The notes below the pieces were generated by a model that was not told the origin of the DNA, searched no databases, and saw only the letters and a program-made list of their open reading frames with translations. The position numbers were made by a program, and so were the translations under genes. A stretch of DNA of 64,000 nt from Streptomyces violaceusniger (GTDB lineage Bacteria; Actinomycetota; Actinomycetes; Streptomycetales; Streptomycetaceae): assembly GCA_005405945.1 (NCBI GenBank), contig BJHW01000002.1, positions 868,001 through 932,000 of the forward strand. Direction: 5' to 3'. Positions 28,714 through 37,666 of this stretch are shown piece by piece. Position 1 is the first letter of the stretch. Each line of letters starts with the position of its first letter.

Positions 28714-30585
28714 ATGCGCAAGAGGCTGCGGGAGCGGCTGCGGTACTGGTTCGACGGGACGATGGACCGTGGCACCCCGGCGCTGATCGGCTGGCTGGGG
28801 CTGGCCTCATTGGCGTTGATCACCCTGGTCTCCGGGGCGGCGGTCGCCCTCGCCCACAAGGACACCAAGGAGAACGGCGGCTGGCTGGGCATCGTCTGGA
28901 TGAGCCTGCTGCGCACCCTCGACCCGGGCACGATGGGCGGGGACAGCGGCCGGCCGCTGTTCCTCATCCTCATGCTCACGGTGACCATCGGCGGCATCTT
29001 CATCGTCAGCGCGCTGATCGGTGTGATGACCACCGGCCTGGAGGCCCGGATCCAGCAGCTGCGCAAGGGCACCTCCCGGCTGATCGAGCACCACCACACC
29101 ATCGTGCTGGGCTGGTCGGAGCAGGTCTTCACGGTGATAGCCGAGCTGGTGGAGGCCAATCAGAGCGAGCGGCGCTCCTGTGTGGTGATCCTCGCCGACC
29201 GGGACAAGGTCGACATGGAGGACGAGATCCGGCGCCGCATCCCGGACACCGGGAAGACCCGGGTGATCTGCCGCTCCGGCAATCCGCTCCAGCGTGGCGA
29301 CCTGGAGCTGGTGAGCCCGGACAGCGCCAAGGCCGTCATGGTGCTCTCGCCCACCGGGGACGACAGCGACATCGACGTCATCAAGTCGCTGTTGCTGCTG
29401 AACAGCCGCGCCTGGACCGGGACCCGGCCCAATGTGGTGGCCGCCGTGCAGAGTTCGGCGAACCTGGCGGCCGCCCGGCTGGCCGCGGGGGACACCGCGC
29501 TGGTGATCGACGCCGATGACATCGCGGTCGGGCTGATCGTGCAGTCCCACCGCCAGTCCGGTCTCTCCACCGTCTTCAACGAACTGCTCAGCTTCATCGG
29601 CAATGAGATCTACCCCTGGGACGAGCCCGCACTGGCCGGCGCCACCTACGGGGAGTCGCTGAACGCCTTCGAGCTCGGCATGCCCATCGGCGTGCACCGC
29701 GCGGACGGCGAGGTGCTGGTCAACCCGCCCATGGACACCGTCATCGGGCGCGGGGACCGGCTGCTGATGGTCGCGGAGGACGATCTGCTCATCAAGGTCG
29801 CGGCCACCCGGCCCCGCATCCTGCGCTCGGCGATGGCCATGGCCGAGTTCCGGCCGCCGGTGCCGGACCGTACCCTGCTGATCGGCTGGAACTCCCGCGC
29901 GGAGAAGATCATCGCGCAGCTCGACCTCCTGGTGAAACCCGGGTCGGTGGTGGACATCGCCGCCACGCGCCCGCCCGGTGAGGAGGCGAACCGGGAGCTG
30001 AAGAACCTCACCGTCGGCTTCAAGTACTGCGAACCCACCCGCCGTCCGTCGCTGGAGGCGCTCGGGCTGGACGGCTACCGTCACATCGTGGTGCTGACGG
30101 ACGACGGGATCGACCCCGGACGCGCCGACGACCGCACCCTGGTCACCCTGCTCCACCTGCGCGACATCGAGATCCAGCTGGGCGATCCGTACTCCATCGT
30201 CACCGAGATGCACGACGACGCCAACCGCGAGGTCGCACAGGTCACCAAGGCCGACGACTTCATCGTCTCCACCAAGGTGATCAGCCTGCTGCTGACCCAG
30301 CTCACCGAGAACCGCCACCTCTACGCGGTCTTCGCCGACCTCTTCGACCCGCAGGGGTCCGAGATCTACCTCAAACCCGCGCCCAGCTACCTGATACCGG
30401 GCGCGGAGGCCAACTTCGCCACCGTCATCGAGGCCGCTCGCCAGCGCGGTGAGACGGCCATCGGCTACCGGCTGGCCCGGCACAGCGACCGGCCACCGCT
30501 CTACGGAGTCCACCTCAACCCGTCCAAGACCGCGCCGCTGACCCTGGAGGAGGGCGATACGGTCGTGGTCCTGGCCGAGGACTAG
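28714..30585 (+). CDS. CASTOR/POLLUX-type ion channel protein with RCK-like domains
   Basis: A 623-residue membrane protein. A short basic N-terminus is followed by a helix (about 25-48), a pore-loop region (WMSLLRTLDPGTMGGDSG) and a second helix (FLILMLTVTIGGIFIVSALIG). Two long NAD-binding-like (TrkA-N/RCK) domains follow, with TIVLGWSEQVFTVIAEL and LLIGWNSRAEKIIAQL. This matches bacterial relatives of plant CASTOR/POLLUX channels that gate cations in response to cytosolic ligands. ATG 28714 is selected because GGAGGAA lies seven bases before it. It is monocistronic and ends in a strong bidirectional terminator. Confidence 0.85.
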   Translation: MRKRLRERLRYWFDGTMDRGTPALIGWLGLASLALITLVSGAAVALAHKDTKENGGWLGIVWMSLLRTLDPGTMGGDSGRPLFLILMLTVTIGGIFIVSALIGVMTTGLEARIQQLRKGTSRLIEHHHTIVLGWSEQVFTVIAELVEANQSERRSCVVILADRDKVDMEDEIRRRIPDTGKTRVICRSGNPLQRGDLELVSPDSAKAVMVLSPTGDDSDIDVIKSLLLLNSRAWTGTRPNVVAAVQSSANLAAARLAAGDTALVIDADDIAVGLIVQSHRQSGLSTVFNELLSFIGNEIYPWDEPALAGATYGESLNAFELGMPIGVHRADGEVLVNPPMDTVIGRGDRLLMVAEDDLLIKVAATRPRILRSAMAMAEFRPPVPDRTLLIGWNSRAEKIIAQLDLLVKPGSVVDIAATRPPGEEANRELKNLTVGFKYCEPTRRPSLEALGLDGYRHIVVLTDDGIDPGRADDRTLVTLLHLRDIEIQLGDPYSIVTEMHDDANREVAQVTKADDFIVSTKVISLLLTQLTENRHLYAVFADLFDPQGSEIYLKPAPSYLIPGAEANFATVIEAARQRGETAIGYRLARHSDRPPLYGVHLNPSKTAPLTLEEGDTVVVLAED

Positions 30586-30622
30586 GGTCCTTCTGACGGA
30601 CCTCCGTGGAAGAAGGACCCTA
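30583..30622. terminator. Bidirectional terminator between convergent genes
   Basis: Perfect 12-base arms, TAGGGTCCTTCT (30583-30594) and AGAAGGACCCTA (30611-30622), with a 16-base loop. It starts inside the stop codon of the channel gene (which ends at 30585) and faces the AraC gene end. Confidence 0.9.
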
Positions 30623-30638
30623 ACGCGGGCGCGGGGCG

Positions 30639-31385
30639 TCACCCGAGCGCGCGATGGGCGCCCGGGGTGTGGCCGAAGGCCCGGCGGAAGACATCGATGA
30701 AGGCGCTGCTGGACGCCCACCCGCAGCGATGGGCCACGGCCGTGACCGGGACGCCATCGGCCAGCAGCCGCAGGGCGTGGTGCAGCCGCAGCTGGGTGCG
30801 CCACTGCGGGAAGGTCATCCCCAACTCCGCCCCGCACAGCCGGGTCAGGGTGCGCTCGCCGACCCCGACCGCGGCGCCCAGCTGCCGCAGGGTCCGGCTG
30901 TCCGCCGGGTCGTCGTGGAGGAGGGCGCACACCGCGGCCAGCCGCGGGTCCTTGGCGGCGGGCACGTGCACCGGCTGCTCGGCGCAGTGGCGGAGCTGAT
31001 CCAGCAGTACGGCGCGCAGTCGGCGGCGTTCGGCGCCGAGGTCCGCCGGCCGCGCGGTGTACTCGATGATCAGCTCGCGCAGCAGCGGGCCGACGCCGAG
31101 GACCGCGGGCCGCTCCAGCCGCAGCGGGTTGTCCGCCACCGCAAGACCCACCAGATGGAGGTCGGCGGCGCCGTACGCGCGGTGCTCATGGACGGTCCCG
31201 GCCGGTATCCAGAGCGCCCGGTTGGCGGGCGCGATCCAGCTGCCCGCGTCGGTGGTGACGGCCAGCACCCCGCGCCCGGCGTAGACGATCTGGTGCTCGT
31301 CATGCCGGTGGGCGTCGATGCCGCCACCGGCGGGAAGCGGACGCCGGCCCGTCGTCGCGCGGGGATCGTGGCGGATTCTCTCCAT
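30639..31385 (-). CDS. AraC-family regulator with cupin sensor domain
   Basis: A 248-residue protein. The N-terminal AraC-type cupin (about 15-95) has GGGIDAHRHDEHQIVYAGRG and PAGTVHEHRAYG. The C-terminal double helix-turn-helix shows LGAAVGVGERTLTRLCGAELGMTFPQWR and AVAHRCGWASSSAFIDVFRRAFGHTPG. The ATG at 31385 has GAGG upstream. It is on the same strand as, and 61 bases downstream of, the SDR gene (31447-32235), suggesting one SDR-AraC transcript. It resembles NimR-type repressors; its ligand is unknown. It may act at the paired palindromes upstream of the SDR gene. Confidence 0.88.
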   Translation of the reverse strand: MERIRHDPRATTGRRPLPAGGGIDAHRHDEHQIVYAGRGVLAVTTDAGSWIAPANRALWIPAGTVHEHRAYGAADLHLVGLAVADNPLRLERPAVLGVGPLLRELIIEYTARPADLGAERRRLRAVLLDQLRHCAEQPVHVPAAKDPRLAAVCALLHDDPADSRTLRQLGAAVGVGERTLTRLCGAELGMTFPQWRTQLRLHHALRLLADGVPVTAVAHRCGWASSSAFIDVFRRAFGHTPGAHRALG

Positions 31386-31446
31386 CGCGACCTCATGGTA
31401 TCGGCCATCGGAGCCGGTGGCCGGGGCGCGGATGCCACCACGGCCG

Positions 31447-32235
31447 TCAGCGGACGGCGAGTGCCCCGTCCACATGGGCGCCGTCCACGTTCATGATGGT
31501 GCCGGTGGTCCAGCCCGCCCGGGGCGAGGCGAGGAAGGCCGCCGCGGCGGCCACCTCGTGGGGTTCGCCGGCCTGGCCCAGCGGATGGGCCTGCGGGGCG
31601 TGACCGGCTCCGTACCGCTCGCCGGTGCTCATGGGGACGAGGCGGTCCCGTTCACACGCCGGGGCGGGTACGGCGCCGGGGGCGATGCCGCCCACCCGGA
31701 CCCCGGACGGGCCCAGTTCATTGGCGAGCGCCCGGGTCATCGCGTTGATGGCGCCGCGAGTGGCGGAGTAGGCCGCGGACGGGCGGTCGGCGGACGCCGT
31801 GTGGGCCCAGTAGCTGCTGATGTTGATGATGCTGCCGCGCCCCTCGATGAGCGCGGGCAGCAGCGCCTGGGCGAGCAGGAAGGGCACCCGGACATTGTGG
31901 TGGAGCATGGCGTCGAAGGAGTCGGCCGAGGTCTGGGCGAGTGGGCTGAAGTGTGCCGTGCCCGCGTTGTTCACCAGGGTGTCCACCCGCCCGGTGAGCG
32001 CGAGCACCTGACGCGCGGCGGCGGTCGCGGCGCCGGGGTCGGCCAGGTCCACGCAGAGGCCGCGTACGGTGGTGCCGTGTCCGGCCAGGGTGTGGCGGGC
32101 CCGCTCCAGCTTGTCCCGGTCATGGGCGAGCAGCACCAGGTCGGCGCCCTCCACCGCGAAGGCGTCCGCGATGGCGTAGCCGAGGCCGCCGCTGGCTCCT
32201 GTGATCACCGCGGTGGTGCCGGCGAGGTGGCTCAT
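31447..32235 (-). CDS. Short-chain dehydrogenase/reductase (SDR), catalytic Lys replaced
   Basis: A 262-residue classical SDR: TGASGGLGYAIADAF (cofactor loop), NNAG in LVNNAGTAHFSP, the catalytic serine in IINISSYWAH and the tyrosine in AAYSATRGAINAM. The usual YxxxK lysine is Arg here (YSATR), which normally lowers or alters activity. The C-terminal TTGTIMNVDGAHVDGA is family-typical. An AAAGGGAG-like site precedes the ATG. It is first gene of a probable two-gene unit with the AraC regulator. Two matching palindromes lie 51-105 bases upstream. The substrate is unknown. Confidence 0.87.
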   Translation of the reverse strand: MSHLAGTTAVITGASGGLGYAIADAFAVEGADLVLLAHDRDKLERARHTLAGHGTTVRGLCVDLADPGAATAAARQVLALTGRVDTLVNNAGTAHFSPLAQTSADSFDAMLHHNVRVPFLLAQALLPALIEGRGSIINISSYWAHTASADRPSAAYSATRGAINAMTRALANELGPSGVRVGGIAPGAVPAPACERDRLVPMSTGERYGAGHAPQAHPLGQAGEPHEVAAAAAFLASPRAGWTTGTIMNVDGAHVDGALAVR

Positions 32236-32285
32236 GCACGGGCTCCCTTCGAAGTGTCGGTCCTGTCGCGGCGGCCTCCCTGAGC

Positions 32286-32340
32286 GGACAGATCTTGTCC
32301 GATTGGATCTTCAGCGTATGTATCCGGACAGATTCTGTCC
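32286..32340. promoter_or_regulatory. Twin palindromic operators upstream of the SDR gene
   Basis: GGACAGATCTTGTCC (32286-32300) and GGACAGATTCTGTCC (32326-32340): two 15-base palindromes 40 bases apart, close to four helical turns. Each is followed by a similar TTGGATC/TTTGATC tail, so they are also direct repeats. They lie between the divergent SDR and DUF4032 genes. The form suits a TetR- or HxlR-like dimer, but no such gene is adjacent. Confidence 0.75.
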
Positions 32341-32409
32341 ATTTGATCGTGCGTCGGGTCCTCGTACGGCCGGCTCCGATGACACGTCCGTACCGCACAC
32401 TGGGGTGTC

Positions 32410-33623
32410 ATGGAGCTGCAGATCACCGCCACCTCGCCCGAACATCCGGCGTCCCTGCTCGATCTGCCGTGGAACATCCCGCTGGCGGAGTGGCCGGAGG
32501 AGACCCTGGTCGCGCTGGACCGGGGCATCTCCCGCCATGTCGTCCGCTTCGCGCAGGCGGGCGGCGAGATCGTGGCGGTCAAGGAGGTCGGCGAGTGGGC
32601 GGCGGTGCGGGAGTACGGGCTGCTGCGCGACCTGGACCGGCTCGCGGTCCCCGCGGTGGACGCGCTCGCGGTGGTGACCGGGCGCACCGACGAGCACGGC
32701 GAGCCGCTGGAACCGGCGCTGATCACCCGCCATCTGGCGGGGTCGCAGCCGTACCGGTCGATGTTCCAGACGACCATGCGGCCCAGCACCATCAGACGGC
32801 TGCTCGACGCGCTCGCCGTGCTGCTGGTGCGGTTGCACCTGGCCGGGTTCGCCTGGGGCGACTGCTCGCTGTCCAACACCCTCTTCCGGCGCGACGCGGG
32901 CGCGTACGCCGCCTATCTGGTGGACGCCGAGACCGGGCAGGTCCAGCCGAGGCTCACCAGCGGCCAGCGGGAGTACGACATCGAGGTGGCCCGGGTGAAC
33001 ATCGCGGGCGAGTTGATGGACCTGGAGGCCAGCGGCTCCCTGCACCCTCGGTCGACTCGGTGCTCTTCGGCCAGGCCATCGTCGAGCGCTACTGCGACCT
33101 GTGGCATGAGCTGACCCGTCAGTCGGTCTATCCGCTCGCCCAGCGCCACGCCATCGACCAGCGCGTCCGGCGCCTGAACGACCTCGGGTTCGACGTGGCG
33201 GAGATGCAGATCGAGCGCTCGCCCGACGGCGACACCGTCACCTTCGTGCCCAAGGTCGTGGACGCGGGCCACCACCAGCGGCAGTTGCTGCGGCTGACCG
33301 GGCTCGACGCCGAGGAGAACCAGGCCCGCAGCCTCCTGAACGACCTGGAGACCTGGATGGCCACCCAGGACGACTACGCGCCCGGCGATCCGCTCGGTGC
33401 CCGCCCTGAGGTGCTCGCCCACCGGTGGGTGCGCGATGTCTTCCGGCCCACCGTGCGGACCGTGCCGAAAGAGCTGCGCGGTGCCACCGACACCGCGCAG
33501 ATCTACCACGAACTGCTGGAACACCGCTGGCTGTTGTCCGAGCGGGCGGGCCGGGACGTGGGCCTGGACGCCACCGTCGAGGACTACATACGGACCGTCC
33601 TGACCGACCCGTCCAGCGGCTGA
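32410..33623 (+). CDS. DUF4032 / lipopolysaccharide-kinase-like protein (apparent frameshift)
   Basis: 404 residues when repaired. The N-terminal half looks like a small protein-kinase-like fold: VAVKEVGEWAAVREYGLLRDL (possible ATP lysine and alpha-C Glu), LHLAGFAWGDCSLSNTLF (a catalytic-loop-like D...N) and YLVDAETGQ (a DAE in place of DFG). The C-terminal half matches DUF4032 (EYCDLW-type WHELTRQSVYPL, HRWVRDVFRPTV). The frame breaks at three C at 33045-33047, and one added C gives 405 codons. No strong ribosome site is seen before the ATG. Function unknown. Divergent from the SDR gene, it may share the twin-operator region. Confidence 0.8.
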
Positions 33624-33645
33624 ACGCCCCGCGGCGGGGCGGGGC

Positions 33646-34401
33646 TCAGGATGTCGAGGTCAGCACGTCCCGGATCGACGCGATCACACGCGGCGCCTGG
33701 TCGTTGAGGTAGAAGTGGCCGCCGGGGTAGACCTGGAGGTCGAAGCCACCGGTGGTGTGCTCGCCCCAGGCGCGGGCCTCCTCGACGGTCGCCTTGGGGT
33801 CGTTGTCCCCCACGTGCGCGTGGATGGGTGTCGCCAACTGCGGGCCGGGGGTGTAGCGGTAGGTCTCGGCCGCCTTGTAGTCGCTGCGGATCGCGGGCAG
33901 CACCATCCGGAGGATCTCGTCGTCGCCGAGGAGCGAGGTGTCGGTGCCGCTGAGCGCCTTCATCTCGGCGATCAGCCCGTCGTCGTCGCGGAGGTGCACG
34001 GACTCGTCACGGTGGCAGGACGGGGCGCGCCGCCCCGAGGCGAACAGCGCCACCGGCTGCACGCCCTTCTGCTCCAGGCGCAGGGCGACCTCGAAGCTCA
34101 GCGTGGCGCCCATGCTGTGGCCGAAAAGCGCCATCGGCTTGTCCGTATAGGGCAGCAGCTCGGGCACCAGCGCGTCGGCCAGCTCGGCGATGTTGTCTAT
34201 GCACTTCTCGTTGCGCCGGTCCTGGCGTCCCGGGTACTGCACGGCGAGCACATCGACCGTGGGCGAGAGCGCCTTGGAGACCGGGAAGTAGTAGGAGGCG
34301 GACCCGCCGGCGTGGGGCAGGCAGACGAGTCGCGTCGCCGCGGTCGGCGCGGGGTGGAACTGCCTGATCCACAGGCTTGTGCCGGTGGGGTGTGCGGTCA
34401 C
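33646..34401 (-). CDS. Type II (editing) thioesterase
   Basis: A 251-residue alpha/beta hydrolase of the TEII family that frees stalled acyl groups from carrier proteins. It shows RLVCLPHAGGSASYYFPV (oxyanion region), the nucleophile in LFGHSMGATLSFEVAL, the acidic residue near HVGDNDPKAT and the catalytic His in YPGGHFYLND. The GTG start has AAAGGA six bases upstream. It is not next to any carrier-protein gene here: the nearest PKSs are about 11 kb and 24 kb away. It may serve either locus in trans or be left from a lost cluster. Confidence 0.9.
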   Translation of the reverse strand: MTAHPTGTSLWIRQFHPAPTAATRLVCLPHAGGSASYYFPVSKALSPTVDVLAVQYPGRQDRRNEKCIDNIAELADALVPELLPYTDKPMALFGHSMGATLSFEVALRLEQKGVQPVALFASGRRAPSCHRDESVHLRDDDGLIAEMKALSGTDTSLLGDDEILRMVLPAIRSDYKAAETYRYTPGPQLATPIHAHVGDNDPKATVEEARAWGEHTTGGFDLQVYPGGHFYLNDQAPRVIASIRDVLTSTS

Positions 34402-34562
34402 GTGATGTCCTTTCGTGCCGCTCGCTCTGCGGCGGCTGTCCGGTGGCTGTCACGCGCGTGCCTCGGGTCGCGCGCAGACCAGTAGACCACCCTGCCGGTC
34501 CCATCCGGCCTGCGGCCACCCCTATTTCGGCCGGGAGTCCCCTAGTATTTCCCTCGTGTCGG

Positions 34563-35395
34563 TCATGTTCGGGAGGCGGTGAGTCCGCCCCGTTCCGCCG
34601 TCCGCAGGGCCAGGGCCGCCAGCGCCTCGGGAGCCCCCGCCTGACCACGGATTCCCGGGAAGGCGTTGATGTCCACGATCAGCGGGGCGCCGCCGCCCGC
34701 GTCGATCAGATCCACACCGTAGACGTCCAGCGAGAACACCGGACCGACCCGGAGCACCGGATCCAGCCAGCCCGGTGGCAGCGCGTCCAGGGCCAGCGGC
34801 AGGTTCGGACCGCGGCCGCCGGCCGCCAGCTCCGACCGGCGCAGCGCGGCGAACACCCGGCCCGCGACCACCCACAGCTTGTGGTCCCAGCCGTCGTTCG
34901 GGACGAAGTCCTGCACCACCACGGGCTCATCCGCCCAGTCGGCGGTCAGGGCGGATAGGTGTGCGGCGTCGTCCACGCGGGCCACCAGGTCATGGCGGCG
35001 GCTGTGGCGGCTCTTGACGACCACAGGACGAGGGGCGGCTCCGCCGCCAGTCCGGCGAGCGAGGCCACGGTGCGGGTGGGGGCGAACGGCAGCCCGGCGC
35101 GGAGCGCCCGTTCGGCCATCGCCGTCCGGTCCTGGCACCGCGCGGTGGCGGCGGCGGAGTTCACCACCGGGGCGCCACGCCGCTCCAGGGACGTTGCGAA
35201 CGCCAGCGCCCGCGGCGTCCGGGCCTTCAGCAGATAGACATCGGCGAGTGCGCCGGGCCCGACCGGGTCCCGCGTCCCCGCCCCGTCGTGGCCGCGCGGG
35301 TCGAGCGCCACCACCTCATGGCGGGGTGTCAGCAACGCCGTGGCGTCGGCGAGGAGCTGATGGCCGGGGGCGGCGGTGATCAGGCCGATCCTCAT
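34563..35395 (-). CDS. ATP-grasp ligase-like protein A (apparent frameshift)
   Basis: 277 residues when repaired. An N-terminal Rossmann-like preATP domain (MRIGLITAAPGHQLLADAT) precedes an ATP-grasp core with the ATP lysine in VVVKSRHSR, EPVVVQDFVPNDGWDHKLWVV and the metal-binding LIVDINAFPGIRG. This resembles RimK-type amino-acid/peptide ligases. The frame breaks at four G at 35032-35035; a fifth gives EPPPRPVVVKS and 278 codons. Its ATG overlaps the stop of the upstream ATP-grasp gene (ATGA), so both are made together. No precursor peptide or carrier protein was found nearby. The substrate is unknown. Confidence 0.8.
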
Positions 35396-36338
35396 CGGCC
35401 GCCGCTCACCGTGGCGGTCATCCGGCCCGTGGCCGTGGCCGCGGGCGTCCCCGGGACCGGCTCCGGAGCGCGCACCGGCGGCTCGGCTCCGGTGAGGGCG
35501 CCGACGAGCGCGGACCCGGACCGGCCACCGCCCCGCGCGCCAACTCCAGTACCGCGCGCCCCACCCGGGCCGCCGCGTCCGGCACCTCCTTGAAGCTGGG
35601 GAAGTCGTTCACATCGACGATCACCGGCCCGTCCGGGCCCAGCAGCACATCCACCCCGTACAGATCGAGGCCGTAGGCCGCGCCGACCTCGGCGGCGATG
35701 GCCGCCACTTCGGTGGACAGCGGTACCCGCCGGCCGCGTGCGCCCCCGTCGCCACCGAGCGGTGACACCCGCTCGGTGGCGTACAACTCCCCGCCCACGC
35801 AGTACACCTTGAGATCGATGCCCGAATTCGGCACATACGGCTGGGCGATGAGCATGCCCTCCGCCGCCAGCTCGGCGCGCAGCGCCCTGAGCCGGTCCGG
35901 GGTCGGCACCAGCCGCACGGCCCGCCCCGAGCTGCCGTCCGCGGGCTTGACCACCAGCGGGAACTCGGCTTCCGGTATCTCCTCCAGCGCCTCGGGCCGG
36001 GCCGCCGCGTAGGTGGGCGGCATCGGCAGCCCGCGGCTGCGCCCGATGGCGGCCGCCAGGGCCTTGTCCCGTACGCCGCGGATGGAGCGGGCGTCGTTGA
36101 CGGTGGTCAGCCCGACCGCCGCCGCGGCCTCCAGCAGCGTCAGCCCGGGCCCTCCGGACACCGTCTTGAGCACCCAGGCGTCATGGCTGCCCGCCCGCAC
36201 CGCGTCGGACATCCGCATCAGGGAACGACCCGGCCGGACCACGTCCACCTGGTGTCCCCAGGCGGAGAGCTGACGGATCACCTCACGCGGCATGCCGTCA
36301 TGGCGATAGCGCTCCTCCACCAGAAAGCAGAGTCTCAT
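35392..36338 (-). CDS. ATP-grasp ligase-like protein B (apparent frameshift near the C-terminus)
   Basis: 315 residues when repaired. It begins MRLCFLVEERYRHDGMPREV; the ATP-grasp core has FPLVVKPADGSSGRAVRLV, MLIAQPYVPNSGIDLKVYCV and the metal-binding PVIVDVNDFPSFKEVPDAA. As read, the last about 45 residues are a low-complexity Arg/Pro/Ser tail. Adding one base at four C at 35531-35534 gives GSALVGALTGAEPPVRAPEP and a stop that overlaps the next gene's ATG, which strongly supports the repair. It is first gene of the coupled ATP-grasp pair, about 190 bases divergent from psuK. Confidence 0.82.
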
Positions 36339-36529
36339 CGGTCTTCTTCCTCGTCACCGGACAGGTCCCCGGGCCGCTGCCGAGAGTGTCCGGCGCGCCA
36401 TGGCTCCTCAGGATGTCATCCGCCGTTCTTTTACGATCTCCTGGGCCAACCCATGGGCGTCAGTGCCCTGTTCCTCGGCCCCCTGACGAAGCCTGTTTAT
36501 CGGGCTAAGTTTGCTTTACTCTGCTGAAC
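36339..36529. promoter_or_regulatory. Divergent promoter region between ATP-grasp pair and psuK
   Basis: 191 bases with a relatively AT-rich segment (36495-36525) just before psuK. TTTACT lies about eleven bases upstream of the psuK ATG, and no ribosome site is visible there, so a leaderless or short-leader transcript is possible. Confidence 0.4.
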
Positions 36530-37666
36530 ATGACGCTGACGCGCAGGGAGCGGGAGATACTCGCGCTGCTGCGGCGGGACCCGCTGGCCGGAGCCCAGTC
36601 CATCGCCGACGCCCTCGGGACCACGCGTGCCGCGGTCAATGTGCACCTGTCCAACCTGGGCAAGAAGGGCGCCATCCTGGGGCGCGGCTACATCCTGCGC
36701 CAGGAGCACGCGGTGGTGGTCATCGGCGGGGCCAACGTGGACATCAAGGTGCGCAGCCTCGCCCCCGTGGCGTACCGCACCAGCAACCCGGGGCGGTCCC
36801 ACACCAGCCCCGGCGGGGTGGGCCGCAACGTCGCCGAGAACCTCGCCCGGCTGGGCACCCCCACCCATCTCATCGCGGCCGTGGGGCAGGACGCGGCGGG
36901 GGAGCGGCTGCTGAGCGAGACCCGGGCCGCCGGGGTGCGCGTCGAGCATGTGCACCGCGGCCCGCATCCCACCGGCACCTATACGGCGGTGCTGGACGCC
37001 GACGGCGATCTGGTCGTGGCCATCGCCGACATGGCGGCCACCGACGCGCTGGCCCCCGAGCACCTCCACGCCACGCGGGAACTCATCGGCAACGCCGGTC
37101 TGCTGGTGCTGGACGGGAACCTCTCCCCGCGGGTGCTCTCCTACGCGCTGGACCTCGCCTCCGCCACCGGGGTCCAGACGTTGATCGACCCGGTGAGCGT
37201 CCCCAAGGCGGCGCTGCTCGCCCCGCTGTTCGCCGCCGGGCGCCCGGTCTTCGCCGTCACGCCGAACGTGGCGGAGCTGGGCGCGCTCGCCGGGCGGGAC
37301 CTCGACGGAGGCACGGACGAGGGCGACCCGGACCTGCTCCGGGCCGTGGCCGTCCTCCACGAGCGCGGGGTGCGGCATGTGTGGGTGCGGCTCGGTGCGC
37401 GCGGCTCCCTGCTGAGCACCCTCGACGAGGGCCGGGTGCGGCTGGAGGCGCCACCGGCCGAGGTGCGGGACGTCACCGGGGCCGGTGACGCGATGCTCGG
37501 CGCGTTCGCCCACGCCCTGCTCGGCGGCGCCGACCCGGTCGAGGCCGCCCGCTACGGCCACGCCGCCGCCGCGCTGACCGTGGCCACCCCCGCCACCGTA
37601 CGACCCGACCTGACCGCGCGTCTGATCGAGGACGCGCTCGACGCCCCGCTGCGGAGGACCACATGA
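36530..37666 (+). CDS. psuK: Pseudouridine kinase, PfkB family with N-terminal winged helix
   Basis: A 378-residue protein. Residues 1-60 form a winged-helix domain (TRREREILALLRRDPLAGAQ, ALGTTRAAVNVHLSNL), then a PfkB/ribokinase fold with VIGGANVDIKVR, the GGVGRNVAENLARLG motif and the catalytic DVTGAGDAMLGAFAHAL. PsuK phosphorylates pseudouridine. The last codons overlap the ATG of psuG (ATGA), the standard coupled arrangement. The N-terminal DNA-binding domain is common in this kinase subfamily and may allow autoregulation. Confidence 0.9.
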   Translation: MTLTRREREILALLRRDPLAGAQSIADALGTTRAAVNVHLSNLGKKGAILGRGYILRQEHAVVVIGGANVDIKVRSLAPVAYRTSNPGRSHTSPGGVGRNVAENLARLGTPTHLIAAVGQDAAGERLLSETRAAGVRVEHVHRGPHPTGTYTAVLDADGDLVVAIADMAATDALAPEHLHATRELIGNAGLLVLDGNLSPRVLSYALDLASATGVQTLIDPVSVPKAALLAPLFAAGRPVFAVTPNVAELGALAGRDLDGGTDEGDPDLLRAVAVLHERGVRHVWVRLGARGSLLSTLDEGRVRLEAPPAEVRDVTGAGDAMLGAFAHALLGGADPVEAARYGHAAAALTVATPATVRPDLTARLIEDALDAPLRRTT

